From contig NZ_LMRV01000035.1 in the NCBI RefSeq assembly GCF_001428245.1, positions 19,180-83,179 on the forward strand: 64,000 nt of DNA. The letters run 5' to 3'. Made by a program: the position numbers and the translations under genes. The notes below the pieces were generated by a model that worked only from the letters and a program-made list of their open reading frames with translations, had not been told where the DNA came from and searched no databases. Source of the DNA: Paenibacillus sp. Soil522 (lineage in GTDB: Bacteria > Bacillota > Bacilli > Paenibacillales > Paenibacillaceae). Within the stretch, counting starts at the first letter, position 1, and each line of letters opens with the position of its first letter. Of the stretch, positions 17,251 to 25,697 are shown piece by piece.

Positions 17251-18975
17251 TTATGCCTCCTGGACCCTCACACGTACAGGCTTCTTCATTGACATAAAAG
17301 CGTTAGTACCAACCATCCACACAATTCCAGATTCATCTATTGCGTATATTTCAGATGACGTTGAGACAATATCTAGAATTCGAATATGCTCCATATGCCA
17401 TTCGGGTATGTAGTCTAATTCCGTTTCTTTCATATGAAGTCTACTCTTTTGAAGCAATTCTATTGCCGCTTTATCACCAGTAATGGTTCTACTTCCTTCT
17501 CCAAGCCGATAAAGAGGAGAAGCATGCTTCTTGGTATAATATCCATCTTCCCCTGGCTGGTCGTGATCGACAAAAAAGCTGCATAATTCTCCGGTTTGAT
17601 ACAGAACGAAGATTCTGTATGTCGTTTTAACCACTTTCTTTACTTTCTCGAGCAATTTGGCCGGAGCATATCTTTCCTCGTAGTAACTGTCACTAATGTG
17701 AGCGCTCGAACTCCCCCATGCATATAAGTCCCCATTTTCCGTTACGGCATATACGAAATGATGAGCCTGTATCGCTTGAACGACTTGTTTGAATTCTTTT
17801 CGGGGCACTTGATTCGATAAGCCACGTTTGTGCTCATTACGCCATATGTAAAGATCTCCGTTATCGGTAATGGCATGAACAGAATATCCGTCGCTATCAA
17901 CGGTTTTCACATTCGTTAAAATGCAATCGCTTCTACCATCCGTCATTTTGCCTAGTTGACCGTATGCATTTTGCCCGAAGCCGAAAAGTTCTCCTGTAAT
18001 TGAAATAGCAAATGCATCATACTCCGTTACATGAATGCTTCTAACCTCATCGCGAAGAAATACAAAATCGCTACTATTCCACGTTCTGCCATAACTATAC
18101 ATCTTTCCAGAATTCAGCAAGAAATAGGCGTCTCGCGCTCTCACACCCATTTCCTTTATATCGTGTAAGGGCATTATCTTTGGCATTGATGTTCCATGCG
18201 GTGAATGCTCACCCCAGCCTATTAAATCCCCTTTGTCATTGATAGCATACGCCGAGTAGCTGCCCATTGTAACTTCTACGATGTGTTCCAAAATTTTTTC
18301 TGGCTTGGTTCTATTTTTAATAGATCCATCACCCAGAACACCGTAGCTTTTAGACCCCCAAGTGTAAAGCTCCTTGTCTGTTGTCACCATTGCCATCGTT
18401 TGGGAGCCCGGTCGCAGAAAACTAGCTTCGTATTTCTTTTCTTTGTTTTTCCCTTTAGGTTGTGTTAAAGGATTTGTATTCCAAGGTGTCTTGGGCGCTG
18501 CCAATTTTTTCACTATCGTCTCCGTTCTGAAAGGAAGGTTAAATTGAAATTGCAGATAATCGCAAAGCTCCCAAAGATCGAGTTCTTTGCATACCCAGTC
18601 CAACTCTTTGTTGTTCATGCTTATGTTTAAAACTTCATGTATTTTCTCAACTTGAAGTCGTTTTTTTCTTAATCCATACTCCTCTAATGCTGCACCTTGA
18701 ATTAATGAAGTGATTCTTTTGCCTGCTTGCATCAAATGTATTTCCAAAACTTCATCGTCGAAATACTCAACGCTCAAAACGGGAAATTGAATTTTCTTCG
18801 AAAGCTTTGCGGCCGCTGGGAACGTAGATCCCCATTGTAGTGACTCACCATAAATGCTAATCCACCCGGGGGAGGATGTAGTAATTTGAAGCTCTTTGAG
18901 GATAATTTTCAACATGGAGATTGCCTCTACGTCTTCTTCTGTAAGAATGTGAATGCTTCCGAATTTGGCTCCCAT
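17251..18975 (-). CDS. RCC1-repeat (beta-propeller) protein with unassigned N-terminal domain
   Basis: 574 residues, no signal peptide. Residues ~1-170 form a mixed alpha/beta domain (WISIYGESLQWGSTFPAAAKLS) not recognised with confidence. From ~190 to the end come six or more RCC1-type repeats with the (L/D)LYxWGxxxxGxLG pattern, e.g. KELYTWGSKSYGVLGDG, GELFGFGQNAYGQLG and GDLYAWGSSSAHISD. Bacterial RCC1 proteins are usually interaction scaffolds; no catalytic motif is visible. It is bracketed by duplicated sulfurtransferase tails, so it looks like an insertion. Start ATG follows GGGGAGGG-type sequence. Confidence 0.85.
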   Translation of the reverse strand: MGAKFGSIHILTEEDVEAISMLKIILKELQITTSSPGWISIYGESLQWGSTFPAAAKLSKKIQFPVLSVEYFDDEVLEIHLMQAGKRITSLIQGAALEEYGLRKKRLQVEKIHEVLNISMNNKELDWVCKELDLWELCDYLQFQFNLPFRTETIVKKLAAPKTPWNTNPLTQPKGKNKEKKYEASFLRPGSQTMAMVTTDKELYTWGSKSYGVLGDGSIKNRTKPEKILEHIVEVTMGSYSAYAINDKGDLIGWGEHSPHGTSMPKIMPLHDIKEMGVRARDAYFLLNSGKMYSYGRTWNSSDFVFLRDEVRSIHVTEYDAFAISITGELFGFGQNAYGQLGKMTDGRSDCILTNVKTVDSDGYSVHAITDNGDLYIWRNEHKRGLSNQVPRKEFKQVVQAIQAHHFVYAVTENGDLYAWGSSSAHISDSYYEERYAPAKLLEKVKKVVKTTYRIFVLYQTGELCSFFVDHDQPGEDGYYTKKHASPLYRLGEGSRTITGDKAAIELLQKSRLHMKETELDYIPEWHMEHIRILDIVSTSSEIYAIDESGIVWMVGTNAFMSMKKPVRVRVQEA

Positions 18976-19108
18976 CTATTAACACCCTCCCCTTGTCCAA
19001 AGATTGATATGAATTAATCTTGTTGACTCCTTGTCGATTTAACTCACAACATACTTAATATGTTGACTTCACCAGCTAAACGATTAGTCTTAAGTAATAT
19101 TTACTAAT

Positions 19109-19142
19109 AATAAAGGCCGGAGGAGTTCCGGCCTTCTTTGTG
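19109..19142. terminator. Bidirectional-looking terminator hairpin
   Basis: AAGGCCGG-aggagtt-CCGGCCTT with T-rich sequence on both sides. It lies between the sulfurtransferase and the RCC1 gene, so on the minus strand it would insulate the latter. Confidence 0.65.
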
Positions 19143-19229
19143 TTGCATTAAAAGGTTTCAAGCGGATATTCGATATTACCTTCTTCGAACGTATTTTCAG
19201 TAATTGATTGTTGACTCCATGTTGACTCC

Positions 19230-19282
19230 GAGCATGAATAAATACATCGCCGGGGCGCATGAGCCGCATTGCGATGTATTCA
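19230..19282 (-). terminator. Sulfurtransferase terminator
   Basis: Perfect 10-bp arms AATACATCGC and GCGATGTATT separated by about 20 bases with further pairing (GGGGCGCATG/AGCCGCATT). A sister copy lies at 17080-17126. Confidence 0.65.
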
Positions 19283-19314
19283 TCATAAGCATACTGCTAT
19301 ACACCTTTCATTTC

Positions 19315-20163
19315 TTACTCTTCCCCCGTCGCAACAGGATTCCCCTCAACAGAACTCCAATCACTCCAACTCCCCGCATAAAGCTTCACATTACGGAACC
19401 CCGCCTCCTGCAAAGCGAAAACGTTCGGCGTTGCCGTTACGCCTGATCCGCAGTAGACGATGATTTCGTCGTCCTGCGACAAGCCTGCGAAGCGCTCGGC
19501 CTGCTCCTCCGGTGATTTCCAGGTGCCGTCGGGGCGTTTGCCTTCGTTCCAGAAACGGTTGATGGCGCCTGGAATATGACCGGCTTTAGGATCGAGCGGC
19601 TCGACCTCACCGCGATAGCGGGGGGCTTCGCGGGAATCGATCAGCACGATGCCGGATTTGCCCATTCTTGCTTTTACATCCTCTTGACTTACCAGCAGCT
19701 CATCCCGAACGACTGGTGTGAATGTTACTCCCTCTGCTGGAGCCGGCACTTCTGTGCTGACCGGATGTCCAGCCGCTTGCCAGCCTGCGAACCCGCCTTC
19801 TAATAGATAGACTTGTCCATCATGGCCCAGCCATTGCAGCAGCCAGCGCAGACGGGAGGCCATGGCGCCGCCTTGATCGTCATAGGCGATAACCGTCGTA
19901 TTGCTGCCGATACCGATACGTCCAAGCACTGCCGCCAGCGCCTCCGGTTCCGGAAGCGGATGGCGGCCGCCTTCTCCGTTCGGGCGCTTCGGCCCGGAAA
20001 GGTCGCGGCTTAAATCTAAATAATAAGCCCCTGGAATATGCGCCTCCGCATACGCCCTTCTGCCCGCTTCCGTATCGTTCAGTGCATAACGCGTATCAAC
20101 GATAACCGTGCCTTCCTCACCCAAACGTTCAAGCACCCAAGCCGCTTTTTGATAATAGGTCAT
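19315..20163 (-). CDS. Thiosulfate/3-mercaptopyruvate sulfurtransferase
   Basis: 282 residues, two rhodanese domains: an inactive N-terminal one (VIVDTRYALND to LEGGFAGWQAAG) and the catalytic C-terminal one with the active-site loop CGSGVTAT. Transfers sulfane sulfur from thiosulfate or 3-mercaptopyruvate to acceptors such as cyanide or thiols, in the cytoplasm. CGSGVT loops favour the mercaptopyruvate type, though preference cannot be settled. AAGGAG precedes the ATG. The last codons and terminator are duplicated at 17.1 kb and partly at 11.6 kb. Confidence 0.92.
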   Translation of the reverse strand: MTYYQKAAWVLERLGEEGTVIVDTRYALNDTEAGRRAYAEAHIPGAYYLDLSRDLSGPKRPNGEGGRHPLPEPEALAAVLGRIGIGSNTTVIAYDDQGGAMASRLRWLLQWLGHDGQVYLLEGGFAGWQAAGHPVSTEVPAPAEGVTFTPVVRDELLVSQEDVKARMGKSGIVLIDSREAPRYRGEVEPLDPKAGHIPGAINRFWNEGKRPDGTWKSPEEQAERFAGLSQDDEIIVYCGSGVTATPNVFALQEAGFRNVKLYAGSWSDWSSVEGNPVATGEE

Positions 20164-20208
20164 TCTGCTTAGCTCCTTATGTCTATGATTTCTTCTTTGA
20201 TCGTTTTC

Positions 20209-21075
20209 TTATTGATCGCTTTCTAACTGACGCTGCAGCAGCGGCGCAAAGAAAGCGCCCGTTATCGCTATCGCCCGCTCCAAATCATCCGTCGTCCCTG
20301 CAAAAGGATGCACGATGCCGAATGTATGGGTCGCCCCTTCCAGCGTTGCAAAACGATGATGGGGCGCAGCCTTCCGCAAGATGCGGTAGCCTGCAAGCAA
20401 GCGTTCTGAATCCTGCGAGCCTTGAATGAACAGCACAGGTGTCTGCAGCGATGCCGCCCTAGCCGGGATATCGAAGCGCTCGCGGTTGCGGTCCAGATCT
20501 TCAAAAAATACAGCGTTAATCGGCATTTGCTGCTTCGTCCTTGCATTAGCTACATAGCCTACTCCGTCACGCAGTACCTGCTCGCGAAATTCCTCACCGA
20601 ACAGGTTGCCGTCCGCAATCCCGTTCCAAGCCACAACGCCGCGTATTTCGGAATGCTCCGCTGCGAACAGCACACTGTTCCCGCCTCCGCGGCTATGCCC
20701 AACCAGAAAAATTTGCCCGGTATCCAGCTGCTCCGCCAGCGGCAGCCTGCCTTCCAGCACCACTGTAAGAACGGCCGACAAATCCTTCTGCTCCTGCGAG
20801 TAAGTATTCAACCCGAATTTATCCAGCTCGTCGAAATCCTGTTCATAGACACCGTTATGCGAGAAGTTAAACGTAATGACTGCGTAATGCTGACTTGCAA
20901 ACCGCTCGGAAGCATAAGGGAAAAATCCCCAATCCTTGAAGCCCTTGAAGCCATGCGCAAAAAGGAGGACCGGCTTGCGTCCTCCTTCCTCCTGCACCCG
21001 TATGTCGCCTCTAATAAACACTCCCGGTTCCAGCTCCAACGTAAACGTCTCATGCAGCAATTTCGCATTCTCCAC
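20209..21075 (-). CDS. Alpha/beta-hydrolase (dienelactone hydrolase-like)
   Basis: About 288 residues. Seen: oxyanion region FAHGFKGFKDWGFF, nucleophile elbow GHSRGGGNS, late acid region LFIQGSQDSE and the catalytic His in GATHTFG. Cytosolic serine hydrolase of unknown substrate. The GTG at 21075 is preferred because GGGGAGGG lies 8 bases upstream; the ATG at 21093 would include that site in the coding sequence. Confidence 0.85.
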   Translation of the reverse strand: MENAKLLHETFTLELEPGVFIRGDIRVQEEGGRKPVLLFAHGFKGFKDWGFFPYASERFASQHYAVITFNFSHNGVYEQDFDELDKFGLNTYSQEQKDLSAVLTVVLEGRLPLAEQLDTGQIFLVGHSRGGGNSVLFAAEHSEIRGVVAWNGIADGNLFGEEFREQVLRDGVGYVANARTKQQMPINAVFFEDLDRNRERFDIPARAASLQTPVLFIQGSQDSERLLAGYRILRKAAPHHRFATLEGATHTFGIVHPFAGTTDDLERAIAITGAFFAPLLQRQLESDQ

Positions 21076-21207
21076 TAACAGCACCCTCCCCATAGCTATT
21101 TTTCATAAAATATGGTCGATTGGCTCTGACTGTATCGTTGTCTAGTCATCATATCACTAAAACTCTGTATGGAGTTGGGACTTTATGTTGATTTTTTAAG
21201 AAGCAAG

Positions 21208-22443
21208 CTACACCCACGCATCGTTCGCGTAACCGCGAGCCTCCCAATAACCCACATGCTCACCTTCAATCAGCTCGATTCGGTTCAGCCATTTCACCGA
21301 TTTGTAGGCGTACATTTTCGGCACGATCAGACGGACCGGACCGCCGAGATCGCTCGGAATCGGCTTGCCGTCATGCATGACCGCTACCATGACGTCGTCC
21401 ATGTCGGCTTGCTCAAGCGTTAATGTATCGGTATACACTCCATCACCCGAATACAGCTTCACTGTTTGAGCGCCGGGGTTCACGCCCGCCATCTTCAGCA
21501 GCTCTTTGAGCTTAATGCCCTCCCATGTGTTTTTATACACCGACCAGCCGGTCACGCAGTGAAAATCGCTGACCTGCACCGTTCGCTTCAGCGCTACAAA
21601 CTGCTTCCAATCCCATTTAAACGACTTTTCAACTAGCCCGTCGATCGTAAATGACCAGTCCGCATTTGTAAAAGAAGGGATCGGCGTTACCGTGTATACG
21701 CGGAATTTTCCGATCGCGCCTCCCCCCATCGGCGGGGCGGACGCCGGCAGCGGCTGCGGTGCAGGCAGCAGCATATTCGTATCCTTTTCGATCAGCTTAT
21801 CAATCGTATCGCTGCCGCCAACGCTGCCAAGCGAGGTGCCCAGCCATTTTAGAAAAGACGGCCCCATCGTAACAGCGAGCCCGATGCCGATCGCACCGCG
21901 AATGAACGCTTTTCGCGTATAGACAGGCTGCGGCGCCGCAGGATGTATGCCATCAAGCTCGCGCTCGTTTTTGACGGTACGGCGATTCGGCTCCTTCAGC
22001 CATTTGGCACGCGTAATTGAATGGTAAATGATATAAGGAAGACCGATCCACGTCAGTAAATCATGCACGACCAGCGCAGTGTTCGATACGCTTGGACCGA
22101 CCGCTCTGAACTGCCATAGCAGCACGCCGGAACCGAACCAGCCAAGCAATAAACCAAGCACTACAAGCACATTAAACCGCTGCCACGGCTTTTGCTTCAG
22201 TTGCTTCCAATGCTTGCCCGCAAGCAGTAGATAATAGATGACCGGCAAAATGGACGCAATCCCGACGACGATATGGGCCCACTTGATCCATACCCGGCCC
22301 TCCTCGAGAAAGCCGCGCCAAAAGCCGCCAATGAGTATAAGCCCGGTCAATGCCAAAATAACGACAATCCAGCCGTTCCAAGCATGCAGCGAAACGAGCT
22401 TTTTCCCATAGCCCTTGCGAAGCCGCTCCATTAGTCCGCTCAT
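21208..22443 (-). CDS. Membrane heme b / molybdopterin oxidoreductase fusion
   Basis: 411 residues. Residues 1-165 carry four to five membrane helices with paired His (SLHAWNGW, WAHIVVG, VVHDLL, YHSITRA), as in b-type cytochromes. A YTRKAFIRG linker and another helix follow, then a sulfite-oxidase/YedY-type molybdopterin domain (about 255-400) with the Mo-ligand Cys in FHCVTGWS and ending KWLNRIELIEGEHVGYWE. Known analogues (MsrPQ/YedYZ) use two proteins to reduce oxidised methionine; here both parts are one chain. Substrate unknown. It is last in an apparent operon with a two-component system 23 bases upstream. Confidence 0.85.
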   Translation of the reverse strand: MSGLMERLRKGYGKKLVSLHAWNGWIVVILALTGLILIGGFWRGFLEEGRVWIKWAHIVVGIASILPVIYYLLLAGKHWKQLKQKPWQRFNVLVVLGLLLGWFGSGVLLWQFRAVGPSVSNTALVVHDLLTWIGLPYIIYHSITRAKWLKEPNRRTVKNERELDGIHPAAPQPVYTRKAFIRGAIGIGLAVTMGPSFLKWLGTSLGSVGGSDTIDKLIEKDTNMLLPAPQPLPASAPPMGGGAIGKFRVYTVTPIPSFTNADWSFTIDGLVEKSFKWDWKQFVALKRTVQVSDFHCVTGWSVYKNTWEGIKLKELLKMAGVNPGAQTVKLYSGDGVYTDTLTLEQADMDDVMVAVMHDGKPIPSDLGGPVRLIVPKMYAYKSVKWLNRIELIEGEHVGYWEARGYANDAWV

Positions 22444-22466
22444 TTACAAAGCCTCCTCCTTCTCCC

Positions 22467-23549
22467 TTATGTTTTTGCCAAATGACCCATGCTTGCACCT
22501 TCAGGCGCCTCCTGCACCGTAAACCAGAAAGCGCTCCCCTGACGACCTGACTGCTGGACGCCAATCGTTCCCCCGTACTGCTCGACCAAGAGCTTGGCAA
22601 TGGACAGTCCCAGACCAGCGCCTCCGCTCTCCCGGCTTCGTGAACGGTCCGAACGGTAAAACCGCTCAAATATCCGCTCTCTTTCCTCAACCGGCACGCC
22701 TTCCCCTTCATCGGAGACGGTAAAGCGTATCCACTTTTCCGGCTGTCCGTTCATTTCTTCCGCTTCTATTACTATCAACCCGCCCTGCGGCGAATGCCGC
22801 ACCGCATTTTCAAGTAAATTTTGCAATACCCTTTGCAAATGCCGCGGCTGCATCGTTAAGCGCAGCGGACGCTCCGGCAGCTTCACTCTAAGCTGCAGGG
22901 ACCCCGATTCGAACGGCTTCGTAAACCGCGGCAAAAGCTCGACAAGCACGTCCTCCGCAATCGCCGGCCTAAGCTCCTCCGGCTCCCGCTTCTCCGCATC
23001 CAGCGTCGACAATTCAAACAAATCCTGAATCAGCTCGCCAAGCCGGATCGTTTCGCTGCGTATCGTCCCCAAGTAGCGCTTGAAGGTTTCCTCATCCTGA
23101 ATGAGGCCATCCTCCAATGCCTCTACATACGACTGTACCGAAGCGAGCGGCGTTCGAAGATCATGCGCCATATTCGCAACAAGCTCGCGCTGCGCCGATT
23201 CCGCCGCCTTCACCTGCCGGAAGCTTTCCTCCAGGCTGATCCCCATATGATTGAATTGATCCGCAAGCTGCTTGAACTCCTTCAAACCGGTATGCGCCAC
23301 ACGCGCTTCGAGATCGCCTGCCGCAATTCGTCCCGCTCCTTCTCCAATACGCCGAACTGATCCCTCGAGCGGCCGCACCAGCATGAAATGAAGCAGACCC
23401 GACACGATGCCCGCAGCAACGGTTGCCAGTGTCAGCCAAATGAACTGTTCTTTGTTTAAGAGCATATAGCGGTAAAACGCCAGCAGCAAAATAATAATAA
23501 ACGCGATACTGATCGTATTGGCCAGCAGCAAATAGGTGCGGAGCTTCAT
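22467..23549 (-). CDS. Sensor histidine kinase
   Basis: 360 residues: two N-terminal membrane helices with almost no outside loop, HAMP (IGEGAGRIAAGDLEARV), H-box MAHDLRTPLASV, N-box QNLLENAVRHS, and G-boxes DEGEGVP and GAGLGLSIAK. The tiny extracellular loop suggests intramembrane sensing (inference). Overlaps the response regulator by 4 bases (ATGA). The downstream oxidoreductase suggests an envelope or redox signal. Confidence 0.92.
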   Translation of the reverse strand: MKLRTYLLLANTISIAFIIILLLAFYRYMLLNKEQFIWLTLATVAAGIVSGLLHFMLVRPLEGSVRRIGEGAGRIAAGDLEARVAHTGLKEFKQLADQFNHMGISLEESFRQVKAAESAQRELVANMAHDLRTPLASVQSYVEALEDGLIQDEETFKRYLGTIRSETIRLGELIQDLFELSTLDAEKREPEELRPAIAEDVLVELLPRFTKPFESGSLQLRVKLPERPLRLTMQPRHLQRVLQNLLENAVRHSPQGGLIVIEAEEMNGQPEKWIRFTVSDEGEGVPVEERERIFERFYRSDRSRSRESGGAGLGLSIAKLLVEQYGGTIGVQQSGRQGSAFWFTVQEAPEGASMGHLAKT

Positions 23550-24292
23550 ATGGTTGCCCCTTTGCCATCCAGCTTATAGCCGATCCCCCACACCGTTTTG
23601 ATCCAGCCCGGGTCGGACGGATTGTCCTCGATCTTCTCCCGCAAACGGCGAATATGAACCGTCACGGTCGTCGTATCGCCGTCATAAGCAACATCCCAAA
23701 TCTGGTTAAGCAGCTGGCTGCGCGAGAACACCTTTCCCGGGTAAAGGGCCAGCAAATGCAGCAAATCGAATTCTTTGGCCGTCAGATCCGCCTCCGCGCC
23801 CTTAACGGTAACCCTTCTCTCCTGCGGAAAAATTGCTAATCCGTCAAAATAAAGCGACTGCCCCGTCTCCCCGCTGCCGCTGCCTGTCTCCAACTTCCGC
23901 TGCTCCTTCGCTATGCTGCCCGCTTGCGTACCCGTTCTTCTCAAAATATTTTTAATCCGCAATACGAGCTCCCGCGGGCTGAACGGCTTCGTCATATAAT
24001 CGTCGGCGCCCATCGTTAAGCCCAGCAGCCGGTCGGCCTCTTCGCCCCGCGCCGTAAGCATAATAATCGGAGTCTCCTCCTCTTGCCGAATGAGGTCGCA
24101 TACCTCGATCCCGCCCAGCTTCGGCATCATTAAGTCGAGCACCAGCAAATCCGGCTGATGCTCTCTCCATAGCTGAACCGCTTCCTCTCCGTCCGCCGCA
24201 ACCCACACGGTCCAGCCTTCACGCTCCAAATAACGGCGGCATACATCCGTTATATTCCGTTCGTCATCGGCTACTATTATTTTGGCGCTCAA
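23546..24292 (-). CDS. OmpR-family response regulator
   Basis: 248 residues. Receiver domain with acidic pocket DDE (9-11) and phospho-Asp in LLVLDLMMPKLGG; switch Thr in IIMLTARG and Lys in YMTKPFSP. A ~30-residue Gly/Ser-rich linker leads to a winged-helix trans_reg_C domain ending WGIGYKLD. The start is TTG after GAGGAGGGG. First gene of the operon with its kinase and the heme/Mo oxidoreductase. Confidence 0.93.
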   Translation of the reverse strand: MSAKIIVADDERNITDVCRRYLEREGWTVWVAADGEEAVQLWREHQPDLLVLDLMMPKLGGIEVCDLIRQEEETPIIMLTARGEEADRLLGLTMGADDYMTKPFSPRELVLRIKNILRRTGTQAGSIAKEQRKLETGSGSGETGQSLYFDGLAIFPQERRVTVKGAEADLTAKEFDLLHLLALYPGKVFSRSQLLNQIWDVAYDGDTTTVTVHIRRLREKIEDNPSDPGWIKTVWGIGYKLDGKGATI

Positions 24293-24824
24293 CGCTGGCC
24301 CCTCCTCGTTTCATCCGCTTCTATCTTCTTCCTACATTATAACGCCGATAGGTCACAGATTCGACTCCAGCTGTCCTTATAGCCATAAATCCCCCGCCAT
24401 GCAGCGGAGGGCGAGTATCAGGCTATTTATTGGAGCTTTAGACGATCGGCAAAGTTGCAAAAAGAAGTTTGTCGATTCATTCGATTCGTGTTATAAAGTA
24501 TACCGGTAATATGTGTCGTTATATCAGTAATTTTCGCTTTACTGACAGAAATAAAGGAAAAATTCGGCGTTATTCAGCTGTTTTGAATGGATAGGAGTCA
24601 GTTCAGTGTGAATAAGACCAAATAATTCCGCTATTGCTTGATCCCTACCATGAGCAAAAAGAATAAGTCCACAAATTACCGCTATGCTGCATCGACTTAC
24701 GCATCATGAATCCTTAATCGACAATCTTCAAAATGCAACAGCGAGCAACAAGCATCCCATCGTGCCTGACCCAACAGACAGCCAAAAGCCCACACTTACT
24801 CAAACGCGCACAATTTCAAACTAA
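24293..24824. other. Intergenic region with noncoding repeat-like sequence
   Basis: About 530 bases without a supported gene. From 24530 to 24720 it holds words shared with other intergenic stretches here (AATTCCGCTATT, AATTACCGCTAT, AGGAAAAATTC), resembling the short noncoding repeats at 53.8 and 57.5 kb. A small CCCCCGC/GCGGAGGG hairpin lies at 24389-24410. Confidence 0.45.
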
Positions 24825-25247
24825 CTACATGTTCTCTTCCTTCATATCGTTGCTAGCCATGTCATCTGTTTTCATATCATCTGTTTTCATATTTTCTTCC
24901 ATCTTACTGTCATCCTTCATACTCTCGTCCTTCATACTCTCGTCCTTCATGCCGTCATCCTTCATACTCTCATCCTTCATACTCTCGTCCTTCATACCGT
25001 CATCCTTCATGCTCTCATCCTTCATGCCGTCATCCTTCATACCGTCATCCTTCATGCTCTCATTCTTCATGCCGTCATCCTTCATACTCTCATTGGTCAT
25101 ACTTTCCTTATTCTTCGCATCGTCACTCATTTTCTCGTTCATTTCCGTTTGCGAATTCCCTTTGTTCATGTCGTCCTCGTTTGCGTTGCACGCGCTTAGC
25201 GCCAGCATGCCTCCCAGCAATAATGCGGCCCAAATTCCTTTTTTCAA
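24825..25247 (-). CDS. Met/Asp/Lys-rich pentapeptide-repeat lipoprotein
   Basis: 140 residues. Lipoprotein signal peptide with lipobox LSAC (Cys20), then a hydrophilic tail made almost only of M, K, D, E, S, N and G. The core is eleven or more pentapeptides, MKDDG, MKDES or MKNES, encoded by 15-base units. No fold or family recognised. Regular Met spacing in an acidic, extracellular, membrane-tethered chain would suit metal (e.g. copper) binding or oxidant scavenging, but this is speculation. Ribosome site GAGGAG before ATG. Confidence 0.8.
   Translation of the reverse strand: MKKGIWAALLLGGMLALSACNANEDDMNKGNSQTEMNEKMSDDAKNKESMTNESMKDDGMKNESMKDDGMKDDGMKDESMKDDGMKDESMKDESMKDDGMKDESMKDESMKDDSKMEENMKTDDMKTDDMASNDMKEENM
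24904..25095 (-). repeat. 15-bp coding tandem repeat in the lipoprotein gene
   Basis: Two alternating 15-base unit types on the plus strand, CTC(G/A)TCCTTCAT with a leading (A/G)TA and GCCGTCATCCTTCAT, encode MKDES and MKDDG. Copy number is likely variable between strains. Confidence 0.8.
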
Positions 25248-25388
25248 AACAATCTCCTCCTCAGATATTCACAATGTTCTTTTACCTAAAAACGATAATA
25301 ACGAACATTGCTAACCATCCAAGAACGATACACTTGCGAAAACATTAGAAAACCATTACGAAAATATTAAATCTGATAAAAATACAAA

Positions 25389-25431
25389 TAACCCGTAAGA
25401 GGGGCACTTAAAATGTCCTTCTTGCGGGTTA
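25389..25431. terminator. Terminator-like hairpin between lipoprotein and GH42 remnant
   Basis: TAACCCG...CGGGTTA with inner AAGA/TCTT pairing and an AT-rich centre. T-tract is modest; direction uncertain, minus favoured by the upstream GH32 gene. Confidence 0.5.
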
Positions 25432-25539
25432 CGGTTTCTATCTATAAAATTATTAGACTGTAGATTGTAAAAGATACCACTTCAGCTTTAGGATAAGGCC
25501 GGTTCGGACAACGTCCTCCGGCCTTCCATTCCATGATGT

Positions 25540-25690
25540 TCTTTAGCCTAGATAAGCGTTTGTGCAAGATCATGACGCCATACGGCTCAATTTCTACCGT
25601 TGCGCTCACCTGGCGTTGCGTTAATAAATCGGTATAGACTTCATTTTCGAGCTTGATGGCGGCTTGATGACTGTTATGATTCAAGACGTT
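25540..25690 (-). pseudogene. Beta-galactosidase (GH42-type) C-terminal remnant
   Basis: Directly after the GH32 stop the minus strand reads NVLNHNSHQAAIKLENEVY then TDLLTQRQVSATVEIEPYG and VMIL. This is the typical closing beta-domain of GH42 beta-galactosidases (-YxDLLTG..V.g.v.LepyGV.vL). About 45 residues remain, with no upstream catalytic part and no start. Remnant of a replaced or deleted gene. Confidence 0.65.
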
Positions 25691-25697
25691 TAAAGGA

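Noticed and set aside
24904..25095. Regular repeats resembling a CRISPR array
   Set aside because: Units are 15 bases, contiguous without spacers, and encode MKDDG/MKDES in frame with a lipoprotein signal peptide.
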